A stretch of DNA of 64,000 nt, taken from positions 51,926,579-51,990,578 of the forward strand of contig CM055313.2 in assembly GCA_029255685.2 (NCBI GenBank). The letters run 5' to 3'. The notes under the pieces are model-generated. The model did no database searches and had not been told where the DNA came from. It saw only the letters and a list, made by a program, of their open reading frames with translations. The position numbers and the translations under genes are program-made. The stretch is from Silene conica (taxonomy: Eukaryota; Streptophyta; Magnoliopsida; Caryophyllales; Caryophyllaceae). Below, one piece after another: positions 35,169 through 45,634 of this stretch. Numbering within the stretch: position 1 is the first letter of the stretch; the number at the start of each line of letters is the position of its first letter.

Positions 35169-36175
35169 TGATGCGTATTTGGGGTGATAATCAATTAAGA
35201 CGATCAACAAAAATACGTATGTTGCAGCGGAATAAAAATACTTGTAGAATAATACAATCTTGAATGAATAAAGAACGAAAAATAACCAAGAACGATGAAC
35301 AATGAACGAATGGTGGATCGGTGATGATGACGTGGACTGACGTGTCACGGTGGTCACTTTGGTGGCGGATCTTGGTGTTCTTGATGTTCTTGAATGATGA
35401 TCGTTGATGACGTAATAAGGCACATCACTTAATACTTGAAAGATTTGTGGGATGATATAATGAATGAATTATGTATGTCGTAGGATAGGATAATTGATCA
35501 AGCTCACATAGATACTCTCCCAATTATTTTGAAGCTAACACAGCTACTTCGGGTTAAAGCTCACACAAATACTTTAGGGTTTTTTTTGTAAGTAAAACTT
35601 AACAAGAAAATTTGTTTATAATTTGATTGATAATAAGATGATCAAAACAATAACTAAGGATGCCTATTTATAGTAAGGACATCCGTACAAACTAGACTCG
35701 AAATAGGAAAGAAATAAGAAACCTACACGGTTCCCAAGTATTCCGTCCGACCGTGTATTACTACTCCTCCTAGGGTTTTCTATTTATATCCTATGGATTA
35801 AAGATAATCCTTATTTAATCTAAAAGATAAAATAATAAAAAGAAAAGCTTAAGTTGTAACAAACTCTAACAACTTAATAACAAACCCTATCAAACTAATA
35901 ACTAACTTTGTAACAACCCTAACCACCTGGTAACAAACTTAGTTAATTAAATAACAAACTAGGAAACAAGAAAGAAAATCACAAACCCTAATCTACCTAG
36001 GATTCTGTGCCTCCTCACGTCGCACGTCTCAAGGCCTCACAATTCCCAAGAATCAATTCCTTCCCAAGCAATCCTAAGAACGGAAGTTGACCCTATCTTG
36101 TAACTTTGATTAATATGCCTTGTATCTTTACTTAATAATATTTCTTGGGATTGAATTAAAGATGGTTCCGCATCA
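35169..36175 (-). repeat. Element E 5' LTR
   Basis: On the element strand it starts TGATGCGGAACC and ends ACGCATCA. The solo LTR at 48397-49445 has the same ends and interior. The middle is rich in GTTGTTACAA-type words. The flank beyond 36175 (CTGTG) belongs to the downstream ORF of G. Confidence 0.85.
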
Positions 36176-36400
36176 CTGTGTTTGGCAGGAAGGAATCCCA
36201 GAACATAAATAACATTGAGCTTTCTATCTTGGCGGGATTCCTCAATGTGAGGCGTAGGGGGTCTTTGTTTTATAACATTATTTGACTGCCTCACATTTTG
36301 TGACGGTTGGGGAGGGGACCTCTTTGACCACCATTGTTTGCGGGGGGTTAGTTTCTCGTTTGAATAACCGCGTCATGTTTCAGTTCCCTTGTTTTGAGGA
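36176..36400 (+). mobile_element. Element G downstream ORF, first piece
   Basis: Readable blocks include FGRKESQNINNIELSILAGF and, further on, IVCGGLVSRLNNRVMFQF. They align with IFARPEPNNIRNPELAIVAG and IVGGGLVTKIYRYIF in the downstream ORF of H (about 56630-56840). This is the position of the extra ORF found after pol in Athila elements. It is cut by E on the left and F on the right and is broken. Confidence 0.7.
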
Positions 36401-37400
36401 TGTTGGGGCTGGTGTCCTTGACAATTAAGTACAATGACTTATTAAATCTCTTTAAGGATCACAAGGGCATACTTTTGTATTATTACCAGTTGATCCACGT
36501 TTATCAATAACGGTTGGCTTGCTAGATAAGTTTGACGTTATTGTCATACGGATGGCGGTGATCAACTGGTCCCTATACGTCACACCTATAGGACACGTTT
36601 GAGAGATGTGAAGGTATGAAAATACAGTCACATTTTGCCGGTTATGACTAAACAGTTAGTCAGAGGTATTGACTATTAAATTAGTCAATAAGATGTTGAG
36701 ATTATTATTTAATACGGATTAAATAATTTTAGCTAATACGGATTACATGTTTAATTCGTAAATTAAATATAAACAGTTATATATTTAATTAAATATTGTA
36801 TTCGCGAATTAATATAAACAGTTATATTAATTTGGGTAATTATACAATATCGTATTTTATCAGACCATTATTAATATATTGACTATATTAATATCTGATA
36901 ACATGTTACGATTTCTAAATAAAACCCGCGATTATATTTTAGCAAAAACGGATCGAATCACGCATTAGAATAAGGTAAGAGTGGGAAGCCCACTCTCACC
37001 CTAACCCTAATTTCGGTCGACCAAAGCAGTACAAGAGGAGAGGACTTCTCCTTTTGTCGGACTACTGATTTTACTGATAATCACATCTCAAGAAAAATTA
37101 GGGTTTTGAGAGCATTCTTCTCCCAAAACCTCAGATCTCACATCTAAAACCTTAATAGCTCTTCCAATATTGCAAGGCAGTTGGAGAGGATTTCTAGCAC
37201 ACGCGGCCACGTCTCATTCTAAGTCTTGGGTGCAAGTTATAGGAGGGAATTTGTGTTAATTCCTGTTCTTAGGCCTTTCGCACAAGGACTAAAGGTTGTA
37301 TTTCTTTTCATGCTTTTTATTAACTTATGACTATAATCACAATTGTATGTTTCATTATAATCCTGCAAGTTTGGGGCGAATACATGCATTATTCCCCACA
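36401..37400 (+). repeat. Element F first LTR
   Basis: It starts TGTTGGGGCTGGTGTCC and ends TTCCCCACA; 1000 bp, i.e. without the extra 74 bp seen at the start of the D LTR. A hairpin ACAAGAGGAGA (37031-37041) with TCTCCTTTTGT (37047-37057) replaces the TATA-overlapping hairpin of D. Confidence 0.93.
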
Positions 37401-37402
37401 AG

Positions 37403-37415
37403 TGGTATCAGAGCC
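37403..37415 (+). other. Element F primer binding site
   Basis: TGGTATCAGAGCC, as in D, 2 bp after the LTR. Confidence 0.9.
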
Positions 37416-39234
37416 TTAGGCCATGAAAATTTTACTTTTGTGTTTTTCATAAGTTTTAAAATCTGAAAAGAAAAAAAAAACGTGTTTTGCCGCTGAGTCG
37501 GTCGATCGACCTCCTGTTGCGGTCGGTCGACCACCTCCTGTGAGTTTTCTGTTTTTTTTTAAAACAGTTTCCTTTGTGAGGTTTCGATCTTGATTTTCGA
37601 TTCCTGTTTACATATTGTTAATTAATCGATATTCTTGACAATATGTGAACCCTTGTTGATGTTAATTTTGATTTACTTGTTTTAATCAAAGTTTAAAAGG
37701 TAAAAACTTGTTTTGATTTCAACAGGTGCAGCGATTTGCGTTTTCTGAAATTAGGTTTTACTGCCTGTTGGTCGGTCGACCTAATTGATAGGTCGGTCGA
37801 CCGATTTTGCTGTTGTAGAAAGTTTCCGTTTTTCGGCTGGAGGTCGGTCGACCACATGTTTAGGTCGGTCGACCTCCCCCCTGTAACAGACTCGTTTTTA
37901 TTTTTTTTTTCGAAAATAACATGTTTTATTTTCACATGGCCTTTAGTAGTATACTATATACGGAAATAGTATATTATTAATTTTGTGAAACGGTTCACCC
38001 TCGTATGGTACATATTATTTTAAAACGGTTTAAAATAATAGGATTATAATCTTATTAAAATTAAAGTGGTTAAAACGGTATAATCACATAATTTTAATCC
38101 TAAAAGGTGGTTTGGTAAAAATTTGTTAATCATAATTACAGTATTATGTCATGTATGAATTTTAATTTAGTTGATGCATTTTATTTATCGTCTTGTTGAA
38201 TGTCTAATGAATGCTTTCAATAACGTATTTTATTTTGCAAACGGTTGTAACTTAGTGTGGCCTTAGAAGATTGTGTTACCGTAATGATGGGACACAGTCT
38301 TGCTTGTAATCTTGAGATCTTGAATCTCCGTTTTGGGTTTTTGCCATGTAATTACTTTTGTATTTAAATTAGAATGTATCTAGGACTACTTTTGTAATTA
38401 AAATTAGTAATTTTGTGAAGACCAAAGACAAGACGGAGACCAGATGCTCACTCCCGCTGCAAGGACCAAGATGGAACATCAAGACAAGCTTCTAGGGTCC
38501 AACGGTGGATTCCAAGTTGTTTTATGTTTATTTTGGTAGGATAGGCCACACTAGGACTTTTATTTACGTTTATCGCATTTATTTTATGCTTTCATCGATA
38601 ATAGCTTGCATCATATTCCGCCTAAAACCAAACCACCTATTACATGCCTGAAAACTGACTCATGTAGAGGTTACGCGTTAGTTTTCTGTGACAATACAGA
38701 TGTCACATGTCAATTGTAAAGCCATCACTTTATTTCATTCATTCACGAATATGCTAGATTTTAGTTCACTTAATATGAATAAATATAAGTCGATGGGGTC
38801 TTCCTCGTATAACCAAAAATTGAGAATAGTCTTTATAAATCAGCCTCCCATGAATCCCTTCTTCGTCGGTAGGCATAATATGACCCCTTCTACGTCGGGT
38901 AAGTGGGAACAGATGATTTATTTTATCTCAACATCATGGTCACTCGATAATATCCAGTGACTGAGATGGACTAATAGATAGGATTTACGGAAATCTATCG
39001 ACCAAGAGTTCCAACGGTGGAATTAGCCAAACTGTGGGCTTATCAATATACGGAAATTGAGTCTTGGGATCATTTATATAATTCTTGAGGGAGATCAATT
39101 ATATAAATGCACGAGTCTACGAGTTTAAATTCAATTTAATATAGACTTAAATCACAACAATGAGTTGCTTATATGGTTTTGTTTTATCTTCTTTTCAGTC
39201 TAGAACACGTTCAATTAAACTGCTGTATAACTAA
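37416..39234 (+). other. Element F leader
   Basis: It matches the D leader along most of its length, with an extra roughly 200-bp block between the first and second palindrome pairs. No coding content. CTTTTCAG lies about 40 bp before the gag ATG. Confidence 0.7.
37500..37874. repeat. Three pairs of GGTCGGTCGACC-type sites in the F leader
   Basis: Sites start at 37500 and 37521, 37770 and 37791, and 37842 and 37863; all three pairs are exactly 21 bp apart. The first is GGTCGATCGACC, the rest GGTCGGTCGACC. Confidence 0.92.
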
Positions 39235-41031
39235 ATGGCTGGTGAAGACCCAATGCCAAGTGCCAAGCTAGAACGTGAATCCTGGCTAAAAGCCTTCATG
39301 GACTCCATGAATCAGTCCACAAGACTGAGGAATGATGGGTCAAACTTCTCTGACTGGGAGGCAGCACTACGGAATGGTTGCCATTGCTGACGGAAAGCTC
39401 AAGTACTTAACTGAGCCCATTCCGCCACACCCAGGAACTGGAGCTAGAGCTAACGAAGTTCGCGCTCATAGCGACTTCGTCATGGAAGCGGGTGCGATAA
39501 AGAACGTACTCATCTATGCAATGGAATCCAATTTGCAAAGACGCTTCATAACCCATGGTGCAAACAAGATTTTCACCACGCTCACTAACGAATTCTCAAA
39601 GGCTCCGAGAATCGTTTCTTATGAGCATACCTGTCGCTTCTTTGAGGCGAAACTCCAGAAGGGCCAAGCTGTTAGCCCACATATTCTTCACATGATTGAG
39701 AATATCGAGAAACTGGAGGCCCTAAACTGCAAGATCAGTGAGAACATAATCGTTGATCGAATGCTTCATTCACTTCATGATGGGTTCGCCCTCTTTAGGG
39801 CCAACTATTACATGAATGACATGAAGAAGACTCTTCATGAGCTCCACTCCCTTCTCGTACAGACCGAGAAGGATCTGAAATTAAGTGGGAGCGTGAAGCA
39901 AGATGTTCTTCTGATCTCGAGTAAGGGTAAGGGTAAGGGTAAAGCTAAAGCTCAGGGCGACCTAACAGTAGGCAAGCCCAAGTTTAAGAAGTCAGGATTT
40001 ACTAAGAGTGGGCCAGGTGAGTCAAGCAACTCACAGGGCAAAACAAAGAGCAAGGATACTAGCATGGAATGTCACCATTGCCACAAGACTGGGCATTGGA
40101 GGCGCTCATGCCCCGTGTATCGTGAGGACATTAAGGCAGGCCGCGTTACTCCTGTTGGTATGTCTTCTTCTTCTTTTATTCACATGATTGAGATTAACCA
40201 TGCAAGTTACGGAACTTGGGTACTAGATACTGGTTGTGGTTCTCATCTATGTAATCATGTGCAGGGCCTCCGAAACCAAGAACCCCTAATCAAGGGTGAG
40301 GTTGACCTGCGTGTCGGGAATGGAGCACGTGTTGCTGCAATCTCGAGGGGAACATACGTAATCCAACTTCCAAGTGGATTCGAGTTATCTTTATATAACT
40401 GTTATTATGTTCCTTGTTTGTCCAAAAACATTATTTCAGTTTCTGCGCTTGACAAACTCGGTTTTTCATTTGTAATAGAGAATAATAGCTGTATTTTCTC
40501 CTTTCACAATATGATTTATGGCAAGGCAGTTTCCATGAATGGAATTTATGTTTTAGATCAAACCACCGAAATATTACATGTGAATAATAAGCGATTAAAG
40601 GTAGGTGACAAAGATCAAACTTACCTATGGCATTGTCGTATGGGACACATAAATGAGAAACGCGTGAAACAGCTTATACAGAATGGAGCTATCTCGCCCT
40701 TTGATTTCGAATCATATGGCACGTGTGAATCATGTCTCATCGGTAAGATGACTCGTATTTCCTTCAAAGGTGTTGGAATGCGCGCTGCCGACCTATTAGG
40801 ACTCATACGTACGGACGCATGTGGCCCTATGTCGATCAACGCACGAGAGGGCTATAAGTATTTCATCACTTTCACGGATGATTTGAGTAGATATGGCTAT
40901 GTCTACTTAATGAAGCATAAAAGTGAATCCTTTGACAAGTTCAAAGAATACCAGAAGCGGGTACAGAACCAGCTGGGAAGAAAGATTAAAGCACTACGTT
41001 CTGATCGTGGTGGTGAGTATCTTTCACACGA
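39235..41031 (+). mobile_element. Element F gag and partial pol
   Basis: Gag starts MAGEDPMPSAKL at 39235 and has the same knuckle as D, CHHCHKTGHWRRSC. Protease (LDTGCGSHLCN) and the first part of integrase (CESCLIGKMTRISFKGVG, LRSDRGGEYLSHEF) follow. RT and RNase H are absent from this copy. Broken. Confidence 0.85.
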
Positions 41032-41055
41032 GTTTCAGTTCCCTTGTTTTGAGGA

Positions 41056-42055
41056 TGTTGGGGCTGGTGTCCTTGACAATTAAGTACAATGACTTATTAA
41101 ATCTCTTTAAGGATCACAAGGGCATACTTTTGTATTATTACCAGTTGATCCACGTTTATCAATAACGGTTGGCTTGCTAGATAAGTTTGACGTTATTGTC
41201 ATACGGATGGCGGTGATCAACTGGTCCCTATACGTCACACCTATAGGACACGTTTGAGAGATGTGAAGGTATGAAAATACAGTCACATTTTGCCGGTTAT
41301 GACTAAACAGTTAGTCAGAGGTATTGACTATTAAATTAGTCAATAAGATGTTGAGATTATTATTTAATACGGATTAAATAATTTTAGCTAATACGGATTA
41401 CATGTTTAATTCGTAAATTAAATATAAACAGTTATATATTTAATTAAATATTGTATTCGCGAATTAATATAAACAGTTATATTAATTTGGGTAATTATAC
41501 AATATCGTATTTTATTAGACCATTATTAATATATTGACTATATTAATATCTGATAACATGCTACGATTTATAAATAAAACCCGCGATTATATTTTAGCAA
41601 AAACGGATCGAATCACGCATTAGAATAAGGTAAGAGTGGGAAGCCCACTCTCACCCTAACCCTAATTTCGGTCGACCAAAGCAGTACAAGAGGAGAGGAC
41701 TTCTCCTTTTGTCGGACTACTGATTTTACTGATAATCACATCTCAAGAAAAATTAGGGTTTTGAGAGCATTCTTCTCCCAAAACCTCAGATCTCACATCT
41801 AAAACCTTAATAGCTCTCCCAATATTGCAAGGCAGTTGGAGAGGATTTCTAGCACACGCGGCCACGTCTCATTCTAAGTCTTGGGTGCAAGTTATAGGAG
41901 GGAATTTGTGTTAATTCCTGTTCTTAGGCCTTTCGCACAAGGACTAAAGGTTGTATTTCTTTTCATGCTTTTTATTAACTTATGACTATAATCACAATTG
42001 TATGTTTCATTATAATCCTGCAAGTTTGGGGCGAATACATGCATTATTCCCCACA
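41056..42055 (+). repeat. Element F second LTR
   Basis: Nearly identical to 36401-37400. Preceded by the 24-bp copy of the G flank and followed directly by GAGGA and the G downstream ORF. Confidence 0.93.
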
Positions 42056-42739
42056 GAGGATACTCTTCATCCTCTCTCCCGCTACATGGACCTAGCTTAT
42101 GTCAGGTCCGTGAAGTGGGTCGACCGTGATAGGTGTTGGAAGATCGACACCTACATCAGTGACCGCATCCCCATCACTACCGCCCTGCCCCTACTACCCT
42201 TTGCCAGCGTAGAGTGCGAGCCCAGACCGGTCCTCCCATCACACCGCCTTCCACTTAGCAGAGGGACCTCTCGAGGCTCTAGAGGAGCCGGCTCCAGTAC
42301 CTCACGAACTGCACATGGGACGGGCTATCCTCCCAACTTCACTGCCCCACCCATTATTGATATACCTGCTGTCTATGACAGCAGGTCAGTCTCACATATG
42401 ATGGCAGATATTTGTAGGCAATTTAACAGGAAGATTTTGGACGATGCCCTCGTTCAATTCCCGATCTACTCGGAGTATGCTTCACTCAACAAGCTCCCAC
42501 CGGTCCCTGGACTCATCCCTCCTTCTACTCCCATACGGCGGGCGGCTATGGATCTGGGGAAGCCTTTGGAGCTGCATCAGGAGAGGGCAGTGGATCTGAG
42601 GAGGAGGAGGAGGAGGCGGAGGCTAGTGGGTCTGAGTACGACCCAGAGGGTTAGAGTTAGAGCCCAAACCTCCCCTCTCCGACGTTCGGTTTGGGGAGGT
42701 TCATCTTGTGAGTTTCTTTTCTTTCGTTTTCCTCTTTAG
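42056..42739 (+). mobile_element. Element G downstream ORF, second piece
   Basis: It resumes the ORF after F: EDTLHPLSRYMDLAYVRS and KWVDRDRCWKIDTY align with the H block ending WFARADRRTWRIVGS. A Ser/Arg/Pro-rich region and a final charged stretch follow. The function of this Athila ORF is unknown; its position is that of the env-like ORF. In an open frame its apparent start lies inside the LTR of F and is not real. Broken. Confidence 0.65.
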
Positions 42740-44294
42740 CTTTTTCTTTTTTCTTTCTAGTTTGCTTTTACTTATCCCAACTTTTTCTGCTGTGGATTTG
42801 TGTTGTTGAGCACAATGAGGGCATTGTGTGTTTTGGTTTGGGAAAGGTATATGCATCCTTTTGTTGAGTCTGCATCTGTCTTTATCTCATCTGTCTTTTT
42901 CTTTTTGTTGAGTTTGCATCTGTTTTTATTTCATCTTTTTCTATCGCACGTTTATTGGATTTCAGTTGTGCATTGTTTCCTTTATTTTCTTGCATTTACA
43001 CCAAAAATTCAAAAAAATGCACGGTTTTTAAGCATATAGGTCGAGTCGGAACGGATGGTTAATATGATGATTATGCCTTACATTTCGCCTAATTGCCTTG
43101 CCTTGCATTTTCAAATTTTTCAAGCAAGTCTTTTGCATTGTCTACGAGTTTTTGTTAATTTTATGCTAAACAACTAGAGCCTAATAAATCGGTGACATTC
43201 ATGACCGATTTCATGTAGAAATGAGAGTAGTTTCTCCTCCTAAGGCATGTCACATAAACTTGCATAAGCATGAGCATTATCTACTTGGTACCTATATGCA
43301 TTCGGGTTTGTGGTTTGTTAACACATGTGGGAGAGGTCTCCCTTTCTTGTTTGACCCATAACCCTCACATAGCCAAATTGCCTTTTCATCCCATATAATA
43401 CATTCTTAATTAGCCTACCCTAGCGGAGCTAGTAACATGGTGTGTTGGGACTGTTTTGATATCTTTGGTTATTGTGCTCCATTGAAAAAAAAATGTGTGC
43501 GAAATGATGGAAAAGGAAAAGAAGAATTTTGAGTTTAAAATGAAAGAAAAAGAAAAAAGAGAAACTCAATGAAAAAAAAAATTGGGACGAAAAACAGAGG
43601 CTTCCTGGTATTTTGGGTGGTCGACCGACTGACACTGATGGTCGGTCGACCACAAACGCTGTACAGGAGCTTTTTCAATTGCAATGAAAAAAAAAGAGAA
43701 AGGAAGGAAAAGAAAAGGATTAGTGAGTACCATGCTTATGAATTTTAAGCATTGGTTGTTTTGGAATTAAGAATGAAAGTGTTTTGTAGTTTGGTTTGAT
43801 GGTTGTTAGTTTGGTTTAACCCCTCTTCCCCAAATTCATTCTAACCCTTTCTTACCCATAGCCTTACAATCCCAAATTACCTCGGCATGTGTCATGGTCA
43901 TTACAGTGTTGGAATGCATATGTACGGTTGTAGAGACTTTGTTCATGTTCGATTGCAGGCATGTTCTTACGGGTCGTAGATATGTGAGAGTCTATATTCT
44001 TGATCATCTTCTTGTCTTTCACATATATCTTACCCTTTGCTTGTTTGAGAGAATGAGCGATCCGTGAGAGTACATTATGAACGAGTCTTGCAAGGTCGAA
44101 AGTTTAGCATTTACCTCAACATGTTCAATTCGTTTGCATTTGACTATTTACTTGATTTTTGGAAGTTGCATTAAATTAGTTAGGCATGGCGTTTTGTTTG
44201 GCTCTGAGCATGAAATCCGCTACATTAGAAGTTTTCTTTTTTGTTGAGTCATAGTGCTTGCTTGAGGATAAGCAAGGTTTGGTTTGGGGATATT
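42740..44294 (+). other. Element G 3' non-coding region and polypurine tract
   Basis: No gene is seen in 1.5 kb. It includes GTTTGGGA-type blocks near 42835, an A/G-rich stretch near 43485-43580, one pair of palindromic sites (43619 and 43640, 21 bp apart), and GGTTTGGGGATATT directly before the LTR as likely polypurine tract. H has the same layout at 57560-58810. Confidence 0.7.
43619..43651. repeat. Palindromic site pair near the G 3' end
   Basis: GGTCGACCGACT at 43619 and GGTCGGTCGACC at 43640, 21 bp apart and inverted with respect to each other. Confidence 0.9.
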
Positions 44295-45540
44295 TGATAC
44301 GTGCGTATACTATACATTTTATTTATAATTTTGGCACGTATTTCTATGCATGTTTAGTAGCTTTTAGCTATTTTCCTCCCGAAATGGTTTACTGTGAGAT
44401 TTCTATGTTTTAAATGTAGGAACAAGCGAAAGTGAGCTAAATCAAGCTTTAATCGTCCTTTGGAAGCCATCCTAAGGGAACTCACGAGATATGGGTCCGA
44501 ACATGAGGTTTTCGAGATGCGTGCAATCTGATCAGGGGCTGAAGAGGAGCAGTAAGCGGTCGACCGACCTACCCGTTTGGTCGACCGACCAAGGCGCTGT
44601 TACAGAAAGGCAGACTTACAGCACAAGTGGTCGACCGACCACTATGTCCGGTCGGTCGACCAGTTCACGGCCTGAGGAGCTTTATTTCTTAATTTTGGTT
44701 TAATTGCTAAGCTTGTAATTCTGAAAGACTATTAAGCAAAAGACGGTAATTAGAATTAGGTTAAGCCTCATTAGTGTAGAATACCTTAGACCTAAGGAGA
44801 GAAAACTCCAAATTTCAGGTTCGTTCATCGATTTCCGTTTCGTCGTAAGTTTTAATGCAATTAATCTTCTTCATTGTTTCAATCTCTTTTCTTTGCTATT
44901 CTTGTTGTTTCGATTTATGTTTTGTTCTCTTAAATTGTTATTGCTCGAATATGTTATCTCACATGAAGTTCTTTAGATTTATTCGTTTTAATCTATTGAG
45001 TATGAGTAGCTAATTCTTATGATTGGGAATTAGGGGAACCATGGCGAAAATTAGGCTTTATTTGGTTTAATGATTTTTGTACCGATCTCTATATTTGTGG
45101 TTGAATTAATTCTATTAGATTGAAAGATTGGTAGAATTAGTTCAACCATAGATTTGGAATTGCCTTTGAACGAAAGTTTAGTGCTTTCTAGGAACCCTAA
45201 GACCGTAAGGATTTGGATGAATATTGACCGAAAGGGCTTATTCTTTGTTCTTTGAGATTATGTTCATGAGTTGTTTACCCCTTTTTGACTTACCTTAGCC
45301 ATGGTGAACCGAAGTTCCCAATCATCTTTTTACCCTTGTTTTAGACCTTTTCTTATTTTGCCATCTTAGTTTTTAGTCCCAAACAAACATTCAAACCCCC
45401 AATTTTGTTACTTTAATAAACTTTAAATTCGCAAGCATAATTAGCTTTGTCTCTCTGTGGTTCGACCCTTGCTATCACGATCTATGGTTTTAGTTTGGTT
45501 TTATAAATCTTATTTTTGACACCCACAACGACGGGTATCA
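44295..45540 (+). repeat. Element G 3' LTR
   Basis: 1246 bp with a perfect 6-bp terminal inverted repeat TGATAC/GTATCA. Its last 81 bp match 14166-14246. Four palindromic sites lie at 44558-44661. Confidence 0.88.
44558..44661. repeat. Two pairs of GGTCGACCGACC-type sites in the G LTR
   Basis: Sites start at 44558 and 44579 and at 44629 and 44650; both pairs are exactly 21 bp apart. The second pair forms a perfect 13-bp inverted repeat (TGGTCGACCGACC with its complement) around a 7-9 nt spacer. Confidence 0.92.
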
Positions 45541-45588
45541 CTTATTTATAGCACTGTCATATGGGACAGATAAATGAGAAACGTGTAA
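45541..45588 (+). mobile_element. Short copia pol fragment next to G
   Basis: Forty-eight bases resemble the block coding WHCRMGHINEKRV in D (near 28830-28865). It would be the sequence into which G and the next repeat inserted. Too short for a firm call. Confidence 0.5.
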
Positions 45589-45634
45589 TGTAAAACCCCT
45601 CGTCGCAGCGGAAAAATAAAACATACAAACATGC

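Larger units (their letters stand above)
23806..36175 (-). mobile_element. Element E: Ty3/gypsy chromovirus-like element, minus strand, split by D, broken
   Basis: The 5' LTR (35169-36175), PBS (35154-35165), protease and RT (33330-35099), then RNase H and integrase (23806-24686) are visible. Element D separates them inside RNase H with TSD GAATG. No gag region was seen between the PBS and the protease, and no 3' LTR is present. The protease type (IIDSGSCTNLMS, LLGRPWQFDRKV) is that of the Reina/CRM/Galadriel side of the chromoviruses, not resolved further. It is inserted in the downstream ORF of G at 36175/36176. A solo LTR of the same family is at 48397-49445. Several breaks. Confidence 0.8.
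36401..42055 (+). mobile_element. Element F: very young, rearranged copia element of the D family
   Basis: Two 1000-bp LTRs (36401-37400 and 41056-42055) differ at about four positions by eye. PBS, leader and gag match D; pol is incomplete. GAGGA flanks the element at 36396-36400 and 42056-42060. A 24-bp copy of the left G flank (36377-36400) is found again just before the second LTR (41032-41055), so the present form arose by recombination and not by one simple insertion. It lies in the downstream ORF of G. Confidence 0.88.
14166..45540 (+). mobile_element. Element G: Athila-like Ty3/gypsy element, outermost host of the nest, broken
   Basis: The parts that belong to G are the 5' LTR end (14166-14246), PBS (14252-14269), gag remnant (14430-14924), two pieces of a downstream ORF (36176-36400 and 42056-42650), a 3' non-coding region and the 3' LTR (44295-45540). 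The rest of the interval is later insertions (Y, B, X2, E, D, F). No protease, RT or integrase belonging to G was seen; whether G ever had them is unclear because its closest relative here, H, also lacks RT and integrase. It is old, with several breaks. Confidence 0.82.

Noticed and set aside
36037-36294. 85-residue minus-strand frame across the E LTR and G
   Set aside because: It crosses an element boundary at 36175 and has no domain; chance frame.
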